Shown piece by piece: positions 1 to 7,442 of a DNA stretch of 64,000 bases. Positions within the stretch are counted from its first letter, which is position 1. Every line of letters starts with the position of its first letter. The DNA is from Allobosea sp. (lineage in GTDB: Bacteria; Pseudomonadota; Alphaproteobacteria; Rhizobiales; Beijerinckiaceae), in assembly GCA_024231975.1 (NCBI GenBank), contig JAAEQB010000009.1:124001-188000 (forward strand), given 5' to 3'. The position numbers were made by a program, and so were the translations under genes. The notes under the pieces were generated by a model. That model was not told the origin of the DNA. It was given only the letters and a program-made list of their open reading frames with translations, and did no database searches.

Positions 1-1
1 A

Positions 2-1054
2 GTCCACCTCGAGACTCCGGCCAAGCTGAAGGCCATCGCTATGGACAAGACCGGAACCCTTACTGAGGGGCGTCCGCGAGTGGTTGACGTGGTGCCGCTC
101 GTCGGCCGCAGCGAGGATGACGTTCTCCGGTTGGCCGCAGCCCTTGAGGCGCGCAGCGAGCATCCGATCGCGCGCGCCATTCTGGCTAAAGCCGCGGAAC
201 GCGGCCTTGCTGCCCAGCCAGCCGACGCGGTGCAGGCCATCACCGGCCGGGGTATGACCGGTCGGATTTCCGGTCGCGAGGTCTGGCTTGGGTCGCGCCG
301 CTATCTCGATGAACGGAAGATCGGCTCGCCAGCCGTTCTGGATCAAGCCGACACCCTGTCTGGCGCCGGTCGTACTGTCGTGGCGGTCGGTGACGGCGAA
401 GAGGTCTGGGGGCTGATCGCCGTTGCTGATGCCGTGCGCGCAGAAGCCAAGGATATCGTCACCGCGCTGCATCGGGCCGGCGTCGAAAAGGTGGTGATGC
501 TCACGGGCGACAATCAGGCAACCGCCGATGCGATCGCCAAGCAGACCGGCATCGATGAGGTTCGGGCGGAACTGCTACCCGGCGACAAGGTCACAGCCGT
601 CGAGGATCTCGTACGGCGTTATGGTTCTGTCGCCATGGTCGGCGATGGGGTCAACGACGCACCGGCGATGGGCCGTGCCAGTCTCGGGATTGCCATGGGC
701 GCAATGGGCAGCGACGCGGCAATTGAGACGGCCGACGTTGCGCTCATGTCGGACGATCTCTCGAGGCTGCCCTGGCTGGTGCGCCATTCGCGCGCGACGC
801 TCGCAGTCATTCGGCAGAATGTCGCATTCTCGATCGCGGTGAAGCTCCTCTTCACGGTCCTGACAGTGCTCGGCCTGGCATCGCTTTGGGGCGCCATCGC
901 TGCGGATGTCGGCGCCTCCCTGCTGGTTGTTCTCAACGGGTTGCGCCTTCTCAATCGCGACCAAGGCGGACCAAAGGCCGGTCCATCAGTGGGGACCGGT
1001 TCTCCTGCCAGTGAGCGCCATCAGCCAGGGATGCGCCCGGCATCTGCCCACTGA
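2..1054 (+). CDS. Heavy-metal P1B-type ATPase, C-terminal part (5' end outside window)
   Basis: This is the catalytic half of a metal-exporting P-type ATPase that would pump Zn2+, Cd2+ or a related cation out of the cytoplasm. The frame is open from the window edge, so the N-terminal metal-binding domain and first membrane helices lie upstream. Visible motifs in order are the phosphorylation site DKTGTLTEG, the nucleotide-binding segment with SEHPIARAI (the HP motif of P1B ATPases), TGDNQAT, and the hinge GDGVNDAPAM. Two hydrophobic helices follow, ending in VVLNGLRLLNR. The metal-selecting CPx segment is not visible, so the metal cannot be fixed. The lspA and CDF-type genes downstream match known metal-resistance islands. 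Confidence 0.93.
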   Translation, partial: VHLETPAKLKAIAMDKTGTLTEGRPRVVDVVPLVGRSEDDVLRLAAALEARSEHPIARAILAKAAERGLAAQPADAVQAITGRGMTGRISGREVWLGSRRYLDERKIGSPAVLDQADTLSGAGRTVVAVGDGEEVWGLIAVADAVRAEAKDIVTALHRAGVEKVVMLTGDNQATADAIAKQTGIDEVRAELLPGDKVTAVEDLVRRYGSVAMVGDGVNDAPAMGRASLGIAMGAMGSDAAIETADVALMSDDLSRLPWLVRHSRATLAVIRQNVAFSIAVKLLFTVLTVLGLASLWGAIAADVGASLLVVLNGLRLLNRDQGGPKAGPSVGTGSPASERHQPGMRPASAH

Positions 1055-1062
1055 AAACGCAT

Positions 1063-1091
1063 CGACGGTCGTCAAGATTGGGCGACCGTCG
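1063..1091 (+). terminator. Hairpin between the ATPase and lspA
   Basis: A perfect 9-bp inverted repeat (CGACGGTCG at 1063-1071 and CGACCGTCG at 1083-1091) encloses an 11-nt loop. It lies just after the ATPase stop codon. No T-run follows, so it could be a weak terminator, an mRNA-stabilising hairpin or an attenuator before lspA. Confidence 0.4.
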
Positions 1092-1136
1092 TCACCAGGA
1101 CGTCAATGAAAAATGACCTGCAAGGAAAGTAATACC

Positions 1137-1661
1137 GTGGCGGTAGCGTCCGTTGGACAGCGTGCGATGTGGTTGGGCTTCGCATTCGTCCCCGCTCTTC
1201 TCGTCGATGTCGTCACGAAGTGGCTGATCGTGACGGTGGTGATGGCGCCTCCGCGCGTCATAGAGATTACGTCATTTTTCAACCTGACGCTTGGCTTCAA
1301 CCCCGGAGTCAGCTTCGGGATGTTCCAGGACGTCTTTCTTGAGCGTCCGTTGGTACTGGGTGCCATTAAAGTGGCGATCACAGCCGGGCTTCTCGTCTGG
1401 GCATTGCGCGTCGAGAACATGGTCGAGACGGTCGCCCTCGGCTTGATTGCCGGCGGAGCCGCCGGCAACGTCGTTGACCGCGTGCGACAAGGAGCCGTGA
1501 CCGACTTCCTAGATTTTCATGTCGGCGATTGGCATTGGCCTACCTTCAATATGGCGGATGTGGCGATCAGCATCGGAGTTGCGCTGCTGCTGGCGGGGTC
1601 CCTGCGGCCGTTCCGATCGGTGTTCGGCGTCCAGAAACCATCGGGTGAGACGGAGCGCTGA
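1137..1661 (+). CDS. lspA: Signal peptidase II (prolipoprotein signal peptidase), accessory copy
   Basis: Signal peptidase II is the membrane aspartyl protease that removes signal peptides from diacylglyceryl-modified prolipoproteins. The protein has four hydrophobic segments and both catalytic-aspartate motifs: GNVVDRVRQG followed by VTDFLDFH, and the second as TFNMADVAIS. A GTG start at 1137 is preferred because AAGGAAAG precedes it at good spacing and gives about 174 residues, the usual family length; an in-frame ATG at 1113 has no clear ribosome site. LspA genes inside metal-resistance islands next to efflux ATPases and CDF proteins are well known. The role there is not settled but is probably processing of an island lipoprotein. 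Confidence 0.93.
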   Translation: MAVASVGQRAMWLGFAFVPALLVDVVTKWLIVTVVMAPPRVIEITSFFNLTLGFNPGVSFGMFQDVFLERPLVLGAIKVAITAGLLVWALRVENMVETVALGLIAGGAAGNVVDRVRQGAVTDFLDFHVGDWHWPTFNMADVAISIGVALLLAGSLRPFRSVFGVQKPSGETER

Positions 1662-1662
1662 C

Positions 1663-2301
1663 ATGGCCTCTGAGCGTCGCAACGAGGAAGCCGAGATCGA
1701 ACTTGACCCAAGCGACGTGGCCGAACGTCGAACATTGATCTGGGTGCTGCTTATCAATTGCTTGCAGGTGGTCGTAGCGGGGACGGTGGGCGTTGTTGCG
1801 GACTCGACTGGTTTGCTGGGCGCGGCGCTCGACAATCTGGCGGATGCCGGCGTCTACGCGGTGAGCCTTTACGCCGTCGGACGGAGCGTCGCGGCTAAGT
1901 CGCGTGTTGCCGCTTTGTCCGGCGCGCTTTTGATCATTTTAGGCGTCGGGTTGCTGGCCGAGGTCCTGCGCAGGTTTTTCGTTGGCGCCGAGCCGATCGG
2001 TCTTGCCATGATAGTCGCGGCCGTCGCGAATGCGGCGACAAATCTGATTTGCCTTCGGCTGCTGCGCTCGCATCGAGACCAGGGCGTCCATATGCAGGCG
2101 TCCTGGATCTTTACGACCAACGACATGCTGGCCAATGCGGGCATAGCGGTCTCCGGCGCTGCGGTGATGTTCTTCGCATCTCCGCTGCCGGACCTGATCA
2201 TCGGCCTGGTCGTCGGCGGGCTCGTGCTCAAGGGTGGCTGGGAGATCTTGCAGGAAGCGCGCGACGCGCGGCGCGCGAGTGTGTTGACTCAAAAGGACTA
2301 G
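1663..2301 (+). CDS. Cation diffusion facilitator (CDF)-type metal transporter
   Basis: A 212-residue membrane protein with about five or six hydrophobic segments. The second region, ALDNLADAGVYAVSLYAVG, resembles the acidic metal-binding helix of CDF transporters (CzcD/ZitB/FieF), which exchange Zn2+, Cd2+, Co2+ or Fe2+ for protons. The matching later helix carries TTNDMLANAG in place of the usual HxxxD pair, so substrate choice may differ. The cytoplasmic C-terminal domain of larger CDF proteins is essentially absent. The ATG lies one base after the lspA stop codon, so the two genes are probably co-transcribed. Confidence is high for the family and low for the metal. Confidence 0.85.
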   Translation: MASERRNEEAEIELDPSDVAERRTLIWVLLINCLQVVVAGTVGVVADSTGLLGAALDNLADAGVYAVSLYAVGRSVAAKSRVAALSGALLIILGVGLLAEVLRRFFVGAEPIGLAMIVAAVANAATNLICLRLLRSHRDQGVHMQASWIFTTNDMLANAGIAVSGAAVMFFASPLPDLIIGLVVGGLVLKGGWEILQEARDARRASVLTQKD

Positions 2302-2501
2302 AAGACCACCAACCCTCACCCCAGTCAGGATTGGGCTCGGAGTCTCCGGGACACCCAGAGGCGGCGTACGCCAAGATGATCCTGACCCGTGCCATTTGCC
2401 GGGGCTGGCGCATATGGGTCAGAGCTGCTGCCACGCGACCATCAGAAGGTTGCTCATCAGAGTGTCGGTGGCAGCGCAGGCGGTGCCACCTTGATTTCCA
2501 T

Positions 2502-2530
2502 CATTATACATTATATGTAATCGTATAATG
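2502..2530 (+). promoter_or_regulatory. AT-rich dyad upstream of blh: probable BigR operator and promoter
   Basis: Outer arms CATTATAC (2502-2509) and GTATAATG (2523-2530) are perfect inverted repeats. A second dyad, ACAT-TAT-ATGT (2508-2518), lies between them. The right arm contains a perfect TATAAT -10 hexamer (2524-2529). In Agrobacterium and Xylella, BigR is known to bind an AT-rich palindrome overlapping the blh promoter. Assignment to this BigR is by position and family knowledge. Confidence 0.7.
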
Positions 2531-2554
2531 TTTGATGATCAGGAGCCTGCGCTG

Positions 2555-3847
2555 ATGAACACCGTGACCATTGATGATCGTCTGACGGTATCGGCCCAAC
2601 CAGATCCCGCTGCCTTCAGTGACCTCGCAAGACAAGGCTTTGCCGCCGTCATTAACGCCAGACCGGATGGTGAAGAGGCAGGGCAACCGGGCAACGCCGC
2701 CGAAGCCGCCGCCGCGCGTTCGGCCGGCCTCGGCTATGCCTTCGTACCAGTCACCGGCCCGACCATCACCGAGGCCGACGTCCGTGCATTTCAGGAAGCG
2801 ATGAAGAAGGCGAAAGGGCCGACCCTTGCCCATTGCAAGAGCGGGATGCGGGCGCTCACCCTCTACGCGATCGGTGAGGTGCTCGACGGGCGAATGCAGC
2901 GCGGGGAGGTCGAGATCTTCGGAAAGGGCCACGGCTTCGACCTGTCCGGCGCCGCAGTTTGGCTTGATCGGCAGGACGCCAAGGTTCCGCGCGTCGTGGG
3001 TTTCCACGACGCGCGTACGGGCAGCATTCAGTATGTCGTCTCCGATTCGGCGACAGGCGCCTGCGCCGTGATCGATCCTGTACTCGATTTCGACGAGAAG
3101 TCCGGCGCGACCGCGACTGTTCATGCCGATGCGATCCTGGACTATGTGCGGGCCGAAGGACTGACGGTCGAATGGATTCTCGACACCCACCCGCATGCCG
3201 ACCACTTCTCGGCCGCCGCTTATCTGAAGGAGAAAACCGGTGCGCCGACGGCGATCGGCGCGCGCGTTGTCGAGGTACAGAAGCTCTGGAAGGACATCTA
3301 TAACTGGCCGGAACTGGCGACAGACGGATCGCAATGGGACCAACTGTTTTCGGACGGCGACACATTCAGGGTCGGCAGTCTTGAAGGCCGCGTGATGTTT
3401 TCGCCCGGCCACACGCTCGCCTCCGTCAGCTACGTCATCGGCGACGCCGCCTTCGTCCATGACACGATTTTCATGCCGGACTCGGGCACGGCCCGCGCCG
3501 ATTTTCCAGGCGGTAGCGCCAAGGTTCTGTGGCATTCGATCCAGCGGATTCTCGCGCTTCCCGATGAGACCCGCATCTTCACGGGCCACGACTACCAGCC
3601 GGGCGGGCGACATGCGAAATGGGAGAGCACGGTGAGCGAGCAAAAGCGCTCCAACCCGCATCTCGTCGATATGACCGAGGACAGCTTCGTGGCGCTGCGC
3701 GAAGCGCGGGACCGGACATTGCCGATGCCGAGGCTGATCCTCCATGCACTTCAGGTGAACGTGCGCGCCGGCCAGCTCCCCGAACCGGAGGACAACGGCC
3801 GGCGCTACCTGAAAATTCCGCTCGACGCGCTAGGGGCGACACGGTGA
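2555..3847 (+). CDS. blh: Blh: DUF442 (rhodanese/phosphatase-like) fused to an ETHE1-type sulfur dioxygenase
   Basis: A 430-residue fusion acting in cytoplasmic sulfide/persulfide detoxification. The N-terminal ~110 residues are a DUF442 domain with the anion loop AHCKSGMRA. The C-terminal ~300 residues are a metallo-beta-lactamase fold with THPHADHF, the second histidine in SPGHTLAS, the bridging aspartate in PDSGTARADF and the last histidine in TGHDY. ETHE1-type enzymes oxidise glutathione persulfide to sulfite. ATG 2555 is chosen because AGGAG precedes it; an in-frame ATG at 2528 lies inside the -10/operator dyad. The stop codon overlaps bigR, placing it first in a four-gene operon like that of Agrobacterium and Xylella. 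Confidence 0.92.
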   Translation: MNTVTIDDRLTVSAQPDPAAFSDLARQGFAAVINARPDGEEAGQPGNAAEAAAARSAGLGYAFVPVTGPTITEADVRAFQEAMKKAKGPTLAHCKSGMRALTLYAIGEVLDGRMQRGEVEIFGKGHGFDLSGAAVWLDRQDAKVPRVVGFHDARTGSIQYVVSDSATGACAVIDPVLDFDEKSGATATVHADAILDYVRAEGLTVEWILDTHPHADHFSAAAYLKEKTGAPTAIGARVVEVQKLWKDIYNWPELATDGSQWDQLFSDGDTFRVGSLEGRVMFSPGHTLASVSYVIGDAAFVHDTIFMPDSGTARADFPGGSAKVLWHSIQRILALPDETRIFTGHDYQPGGRHAKWESTVSEQKRSNPHLVDMTEDSFVALREARDRTLPMPRLILHALQVNVRAGQLPEPEDNGRRYLKIPLDALGATR

Positions 3848-4185
3848 CTGCAATCGAAAAATCGGTGTCCGCCACCATGCCGCCGGAGGAGATGGCAAGC
3901 CGGGCAGAAGAGGTCGCGTCCCTTCTGAAGACGATGGCACATCCCGTGCGGCTGATGCTCGCCTGCACCCTGGCCGAAGGGGAGCACTCGGTCGGTGAGT
4001 TGGAGGAGGAGCTCGGCGTCCGTCAGCCGACCCTTTCGCAGCAGCTCGGCGTGCTTCGCGAGGCGGGTGTCGTGCAAACGCGCCGCGAGGCCAAGCAGAT
4101 ATTCTATCGCCTGTCGGAGGAAAAGGCGGCTCAGCTCATCACGGCACTCTATGCCATTTTTTGCAGTCCGGAGGGGCGGAGATGA
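3844..4185 (+). CDS. bigR: BigR: ArsR/SmtB-family redox/persulfide-sensing repressor
   Basis: A 113-residue winged-helix regulator starting at a GTG that overlaps the blh stop codon (GTGA). The recognition helix region reads RQPTLSQQLGVLREAG. It lacks the metal ligands of SmtB but has two cysteines, Cys41 in LMLACTLAEG and Cys107 in AIFCSPEG. These match the pair that in Xylella BigR forms an inactivating disulfide or polysulfide link. It should repress its own operon through the AT-rich dyad upstream of blh and release it when reactive sulfur rises. The Cys pair, operon partners and operator make this a confident call. Confidence 0.93.
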   Translation: MTAIEKSVSATMPPEEMASRAEEVASLLKTMAHPVRLMLACTLAEGEHSVGELEEELGVRQPTLSQQLGVLREAGVVQTRREAKQIFYRLSEEKAAQLITALYAIFCSPEGRR

Positions 4186-4589
4186 CGCCTTACCTGCCCG
4201 CGCTTTTTGGCGGCATGCTGCTCGGTCTCTCCGCCGTCCTGCTGCTCGTCGCCAACGGTCGGATCGCCGGCATCAGCGGCATCCTGGGAAACCTGCTCGG
4301 CGGCAGACCCGTTTGGGCCGATGCAGCCTTCGTCGTTGGTCTTCTCGCAGGGCCATTCTTCTACGCAGCAGCCTTCGGCCGATTCCCGGCCGTGACCATC
4401 GCAACCACCTGGCCCCTTGTCCTTGCCTCCGGTTTGCTCGTGGGCATCGGCACCCGTATGGGCTCGGGCTGCACGTCCGGCCACGGCATCCTCGGCCTTG
4501 CCCGCTTCTCGAAACGCTCCTTTGCCGCGACCGCTACCTTCCTCGCTGCTGGGATCGTCGCGGCAACAAGCATGGGGTTGCTGAGATGA
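4182..4589 (+). CDS. YeeE/YedE half-size membrane protein (first of a pair)
   Basis: A 135-residue membrane protein with about four helices and the family hallmark GSGCTSGHGILGLARFSKRS, whose conserved cysteine is typical of YeeE/YedE (sulf_transp) proteins. Related full-length proteins import thiosulfate or other sulfur species. Here the family occurs as two half-size genes, as in other bigR operons, and the halves probably assemble into one channel. The ATG overlaps the bigR stop (ATGA). A role in moving a reactive sulfur species or sulfite across the inner membrane is inferred from context. Confidence 0.88.
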   Translation: MTPYLPALFGGMLLGLSAVLLLVANGRIAGISGILGNLLGGRPVWADAAFVVGLLAGPFFYAAAFGRFPAVTIATTWPLVLASGLLVGIGTRMGSGCTSGHGILGLARFSKRSFAATATFLAAGIVAATSMGLLR

Positions 4590-5035
4590 GCGGTCCCATT
4601 TTTGCCCGCCCCGCCATCGCCCTGCTTGCGGGCGCGATATTCAGCTTCGGCCTGTCGCTATCCGGGATGGTCGACCCCGCGCGCGTCCTCGGCTTCCTCG
4701 ACATCGCGAGTGGCGATTGGGACCCGAGCCTGATGTTCGTGCTCGGCGGTGCGGTGCTCGTCGCGATGCCAGGCGTCGTGCTCCAGCGCAGCATGACGAA
4801 GCCGGTTCTGGATGCACGATTTCATTTGCCGGAGAAGACGCAGATCGACGCGCCCCTTCTCATAGGATCGGCGATTTTCGGCATCGGCTGGGGGCTCGCC
4901 GGCTTCTGCCCGGGACCGGCCATTTCCGCCTTTTTGATGGGGCTGCCGCTTGTCCTCCTGTTCGTCGCCGCCATGGCCGCGGGCATGGTCTTGTACGACC
5001 GGGTCCTAGCAGTCGGCTTTAACATGCCACGGTGA
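4586..5035 (+). CDS. YeeE/YedE half-size membrane protein (second of a pair), ending at an IS boundary
   Basis: A 149-residue membrane protein with four or five helices and the second-half hallmark GWGLAGFCPGPAI, including the conserved cysteine. It overlaps the preceding half by ATGA and probably pairs with it. The TGA stop (5033-5035) coincides with the likely first bases of the downstream IS3-family element, so the IS end may have replaced the natural stop and last few residues. The length is close to normal for the family, so any loss is small and the gene is probably functional. Confidence 0.87.
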   Translation: MSGPIFARPAIALLAGAIFSFGLSLSGMVDPARVLGFLDIASGDWDPSLMFVLGGAVLVAMPGVVLQRSMTKPVLDARFHLPEKTQIDAPLLIGSAIFGIGWGLAGFCPGPAISAFLMGLPLVLLFVAAMAAGMVLYDRVLAVGFNMPR

Positions 5036-5067
5036 AACGGCCCCCGAATTCCCCGGACAGGTCTCAC
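5033..5067 (+). repeat. IS left terminal inverted repeat
   Basis: The stretch from the putative TG terminus through GGCCCCCGAATT and CCCCGGACAGG to TCTCAC matches, inverted, the right end of the element with a few mismatches and one gap. It resembles the GGCCCCCTGAAT-type ends of IS2. Confidence 0.75.
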
Positions 5068-5101
5068 CCTTAAAATAAGGGTTGGGAGTAATGTCGTGTC
5101 T

Positions 5102-5494
5102 ATGACTGGTTCTTATCCGAAGGTTGAGGTCCTGACCGGGCCTGAGCGGCGTCGCCGGTGGTCGGTTGCGGAGAAGTTGGAGATCGTCGCGCAGACGCGC
5201 GAGGCGGGTGTCACGGTCAGCCTTGTGGCACGCCGGTGCGGCGTGTCGCCGAACCAGCTTTTCACGTGGCGGCGGCTTGCCGAGCAAGGGGCGCTGACCG
5301 CGACGGCGGCCGAGGAGGAAGTGGTCCCGGCCTCCGCCTTCCGGGCGCAGCAGGAGCAAATCCGCGAATTGCAGCGGCTCCTGGGCAAGAAGACCCTGGA
5401 GGTGGAAATCCTGAAGGACGCCCTCGAACTGGCGGAGGATATAAAAAAACGGAGATTGCGGTCGCTGTCGCTGCCCAAGGACGGTTTGCCATGA
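5102..5494 (+). CDS. IS2-group transposase OrfA (DNA-binding HTH protein)
   Basis: OrfA supplies the helix-turn-helix that recognises the IS ends. The 130-residue protein shows RRRRWSVAEKLEIVAQTRE, then SLVARRCGVSPNQLFTWRR, then a leucine-rich segment (QIRELQRLLGKKTLEVEIL) for oligomerisation. ATG 5102 or GTG 5096 could be the start. The frame ends at 5494, overlapping OrfB by ATGA, and an A7 run near its end would allow a -1 frameshift to give the OrfAB transposase. Confidence 0.88.
   Translation: MTGSYPKVEVLTGPERRRRWSVAEKLEIVAQTREAGVTVSLVARRCGVSPNQLFTWRRLAEQGALTATAAEEEVVPASAFRAQQEQIRELQRLLGKKTLEVEILKDALELAEDIKKRRLRSLSLPKDGLP
5443..5449 (+). promoter_or_regulatory. A7 slippery run for programmed -1 frameshifting (OrfA to OrfB)
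   Basis: Seven consecutive A residues lie about 45 nt before the OrfA stop, where the OrfB frame is already open. The OrfB frame is -1 relative to OrfA, as in IS3-family elements that make OrfAB by ribosomal slippage. Confidence 0.7.
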
Positions 5495-6330
5495 ACACCG
5501 TCGCCGCGACGCTGGACGTGGCCCGTTCGCATCTCGCCGCCCGGCTGGCGCAGCGGACGGCCGGGCGCTCTCCCCAGCGCAGAGGCCGTCCGCCCCTGCC
5601 GGAAGAGGCGCTCCTGTCCGAGATCGAGACGGTCATCGAGGACATGCCAACCTACGGCTATGCTCGCGTCTGGGCCAGATTGCGCCGCAAAGCCCTGACC
5701 GAGGGCCGTGCGCCCGCCAATCGCAAGCGCGTCTATCGGGTGATGAAGGTCCATGGCCTTCTGCTCGAACGCCATGCTGGCGGGGTCGAGCGCCGTCACG
5801 ACGGCCGCATCGCCGTCGAACGCTCCAACCTGCGCTGGTGCTCGGACGGCTTCGAGATCGGCTGCGACAACGGCGAAAAGGTCCGCGTCGCCTTCGCGCT
5901 CGATTGCTGCGACCGGGAAGCCATTGGCCATGTCGCCACCACCGAGGGCATCAAGGGCGAAGATGTCTGCGACCTGATGGTCACCGCCGTCGAGCACCGC
6001 TTCGGCAAGGTCAACCGCCTGCCGCAGACCATCGAATGGCTGACCGATAACGGCTCCTGCTACATCGCAGGTCCGACCCGCCGCTTTGCCCGCGATATCG
6101 GCCTGGAGCCGCTCACAACTCCGGTCCAGAGCCCGCAGAGCAACGGCATGGCCGAAGCCTTCGTGCGAACCTTCAAGCGCGACTACGTCTCGGTGAATCC
6201 CATCCCCGATGCCAAAACCGTCATGCTCGCCCTGCCGGAATGGTTCGACCACTACAACGAGCTTCACCCGCACAGGTCGCTCGGATATCGTTCACCCCGC
6301 GAGTTCATCGCGGCCCATGCAGCACCGTGA
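5491..6330 (+). CDS. IS2-group transposase OrfB (DDE integrase-fold catalytic domain)
   Basis: The catalytic half of the transposase, 279 residues from ATG 5491. The DDE triad is visible as RWCSDGFEI (first Asp), WLTDNGSCY (second Asp) and NGMAEAFVRTFKRDY (Glu). The C-terminal HYNELHPHRSLGYRSPREF is the standard IS3-family ending. The HTH_21-like segment TYGYARVWARLRR is present near the N-terminus. All key residues are intact, so the element may still be active. It would be translated mainly as an OrfAB fusion through the upstream A7 run. Confidence 0.92.
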   Translation: MNTVAATLDVARSHLAARLAQRTAGRSPQRRGRPPLPEEALLSEIETVIEDMPTYGYARVWARLRRKALTEGRAPANRKRVYRVMKVHGLLLERHAGGVERRHDGRIAVERSNLRWCSDGFEIGCDNGEKVRVAFALDCCDREAIGHVATTEGIKGEDVCDLMVTAVEHRFGKVNRLPQTIEWLTDNGSCYIAGPTRRFARDIGLEPLTTPVQSPQSNGMAEAFVRTFKRDYVSVNPIPDAKTVMLALPEWFDHYNELHPHRSLGYRSPREFIAAHAAP

Positions 6331-6357
6331 GAAATGTCCGGGCTTTTGGGGGCTACA
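6327..6357 (+). repeat. IS right terminal inverted repeat
   Basis: GTGAGAAATGTCCGG followed by the G-run and CTACA is the inverted partner of the left end. The OrfB stop codon lies inside it, as is usual for compact IS3-family elements. Confidence 0.75.
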
Positions 6358-6746
6358 ACAAGACCAACGTCGTCGGCGACGCTGTAGTTGGTGTCCTTGA
6401 GGCAGCGCTTCACGATGAACTGGCGAAGGCGGAGCGTCATCAAGCGATCATCGTCAAGGGACGAGATCTTCTCCATCCAGGTGTTGCCGCACGCATTGCA
6501 TTTGAAGCGGTTACGCTTCAGCCGCAGTACGACCGGCAAATTGCCGTGAGGCGAATCGCGGAATTCTTGCGTGCTGGGGCCATGTTTATGGACCCATCGG
6601 GCATCGGCTCGACATTTCGGGCAATCGGGGCGGTCCAGGAGGGACTCGACTAGGACCGTCTTTTCTCCAGGATTGGAGAATACGGATATCGTCCTGAGAT
6701 CTGGCAGCTCAAGCCAATCGCTTGAGAACGGGATGTGAAAGTTCAT
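6358..6746 (-). pseudogene. ISL3-family transposase, N-terminal fragment cut off by the IS3 element
   Basis: Reading leftward from ATG 6746 gives about 130 residues of an ISL3-type transposase. They include the zinc-ribbon-like CPKCRADARWVHKHG, then FRDSPHGNLPVVLRLKRNR, then FKCNACGNTWME and the MTLRLRQFIVKRCL segment. The reading frame then runs into the right end of the IS3-family element and stops inside it at 6264. The catalytic DDE portion is not found on the other side of the IS, which abuts yeeE, so that part has been lost. This is a dead fragment. Confidence 0.82.
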
Positions 6747-7086
6747 AGGCCGACCATGGCATCATGGGGGTAACTAACCTGCTACCGGGTGTCCCACAGC
6801 CCATCCCGCAGATGACCTATGCTTAATGTATCAAATTTTAGCTATTCCACGCGGCATCCCGCATATCCGATTTTAGTTGCATTTAAACTCATGTAGATTC
6901 AATTATATTGAAGTATCCAATCTAATCTATTCTACAATTTAGTACAATTTATGGTATATGGTGCCAGTTATCGTCTCTTGGCGTAAGGCGAAACTCGGTT
7001 CCGTCTTAGGCGATGGGTCTTTTGGGTTGTGCTATTCCGTTGTCGTGCCTGGACGCCTCATGGATGAGTAAGGATACGTCTTAGAC
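6747..7086. other. AT-rich intergenic stretch without a recognisable gene
   Basis: No supported coding sequence was found here. Roughly 6815-6960 is far more AT-rich than the rest of the window, with runs such as TATCAAATTTTAG and CAATTATATTGAAG. It looks like foreign or promoter DNA left between the dead ISL3 fragment and the XRE regulator gene. It may hold the promoter of the ISL3 fragment. Confidence 0.5.
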
Positions 7087-7314
7087 CTAAGGATTGGGGT
7101 TAATGACGAGAAGCTCTGCCGGCTCCACCTTCAGCGCCCCAGCTAACCGCGCGATGACCGTCACAGTCGGATTGCGAACACCGCGCTCGACACCACTGAT
7201 ATAGGTGCGGTGGATCTTCGCCTCGAAGGCGAGCTCTTCCTGCGACAAGCCAAGCGAGCGCCTGAGGAGCTCGACATTGAGCCCAAGCTGTCGCCGCAAA
7301 ATCCATCCTGCCAT
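7087..7314 (-). CDS. Small XRE/Cro-CI-type helix-turn-helix regulator
   Basis: A 75-residue protein that is almost entirely one HTH_3 domain. The pattern LRRSLGLSQEELAFEAKIHRT, ISGVERGVRNPT and VIARLAGALKVEPAELL is typical of the family. Such single-domain regulators are common in prophages, integrative elements and restriction or toxin modules. No partner gene is intact beside it, and the surrounding DNA contains mobile-element remnants, so its targets cannot be named. It starts at ATG 7314. Confidence 0.85.
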   Translation of the reverse strand: MAGWILRRQLGLNVELLRRSLGLSQEELAFEAKIHRTYISGVERGVRNPTVTVIARLAGALKVEPAELLVINPNP

Positions 7315-7338
7315 GGCGCGGCAGTGATGCTTATCGGT

Positions 7339-7404
7339 CTACAGCCGATGAGTCACAATTCGCTCGACTTCGTCAGCAGGCCAAGGAATGTCTTTGGTCC
7401 CGCA
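7339..7404 (-). pseudogene. Short remnant resembling the N-terminus of a ParB-like phage/methylase-associated protein
   Basis: The leftward frame reads TKDIPWPADEVERIVTHRL and then stops. IPWPAxxVER resembles the start of ParB-domain DNA-modification proteins found in alphaproteobacterial prophages, where the chain normally continues into LIPYARNARTHS. Nothing of that continuation is seen. The match is short and rests on recall only, but decayed phage DNA would fit the setting. Confidence 0.3.
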
Positions 7405-7442
7405 TGTCGAGGACTCAAATATGAGCGCCGCCGAAGTCGCCT

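Larger units (their letters stand above)
5033..6357 (+). mobile_element. IS3-family insertion sequence (IS2 group), about 1.32 kb, apparently intact
   Basis: The element has two overlapping transposase frames, OrfA and OrfB, an A7 slippery run, and imperfect terminal inverted repeats of about 28-35 bp. Both ends carry CCCCC, then CCGGACA, then TCTCAC. The OrfB protein with WCSDGF, LTDNGS and NGMAEAF follows IS2 closely. Taking TG...CA as termini gives 5033-6357, uncertain by about 3 bp because the spacing to the C-run differs at the two ends. No direct repeat is seen in the flanks (CCACG on the left, ACAAG on the right), which suggests a deletion or rearrangement after insertion. Confidence 0.88.

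Noticed and set aside
5113..6273. 386-codon minus-strand frame inside the IS element
   Set aside because: The plus strand encodes OrfA/OrfB with an intact DDE triad; the antisense frame has no known motif.
6815..6960. Replication origin or attachment site in the AT-rich stretch
   Set aside because: No iterons, DnaA boxes, integrase gene or flanking direct repeats were seen.
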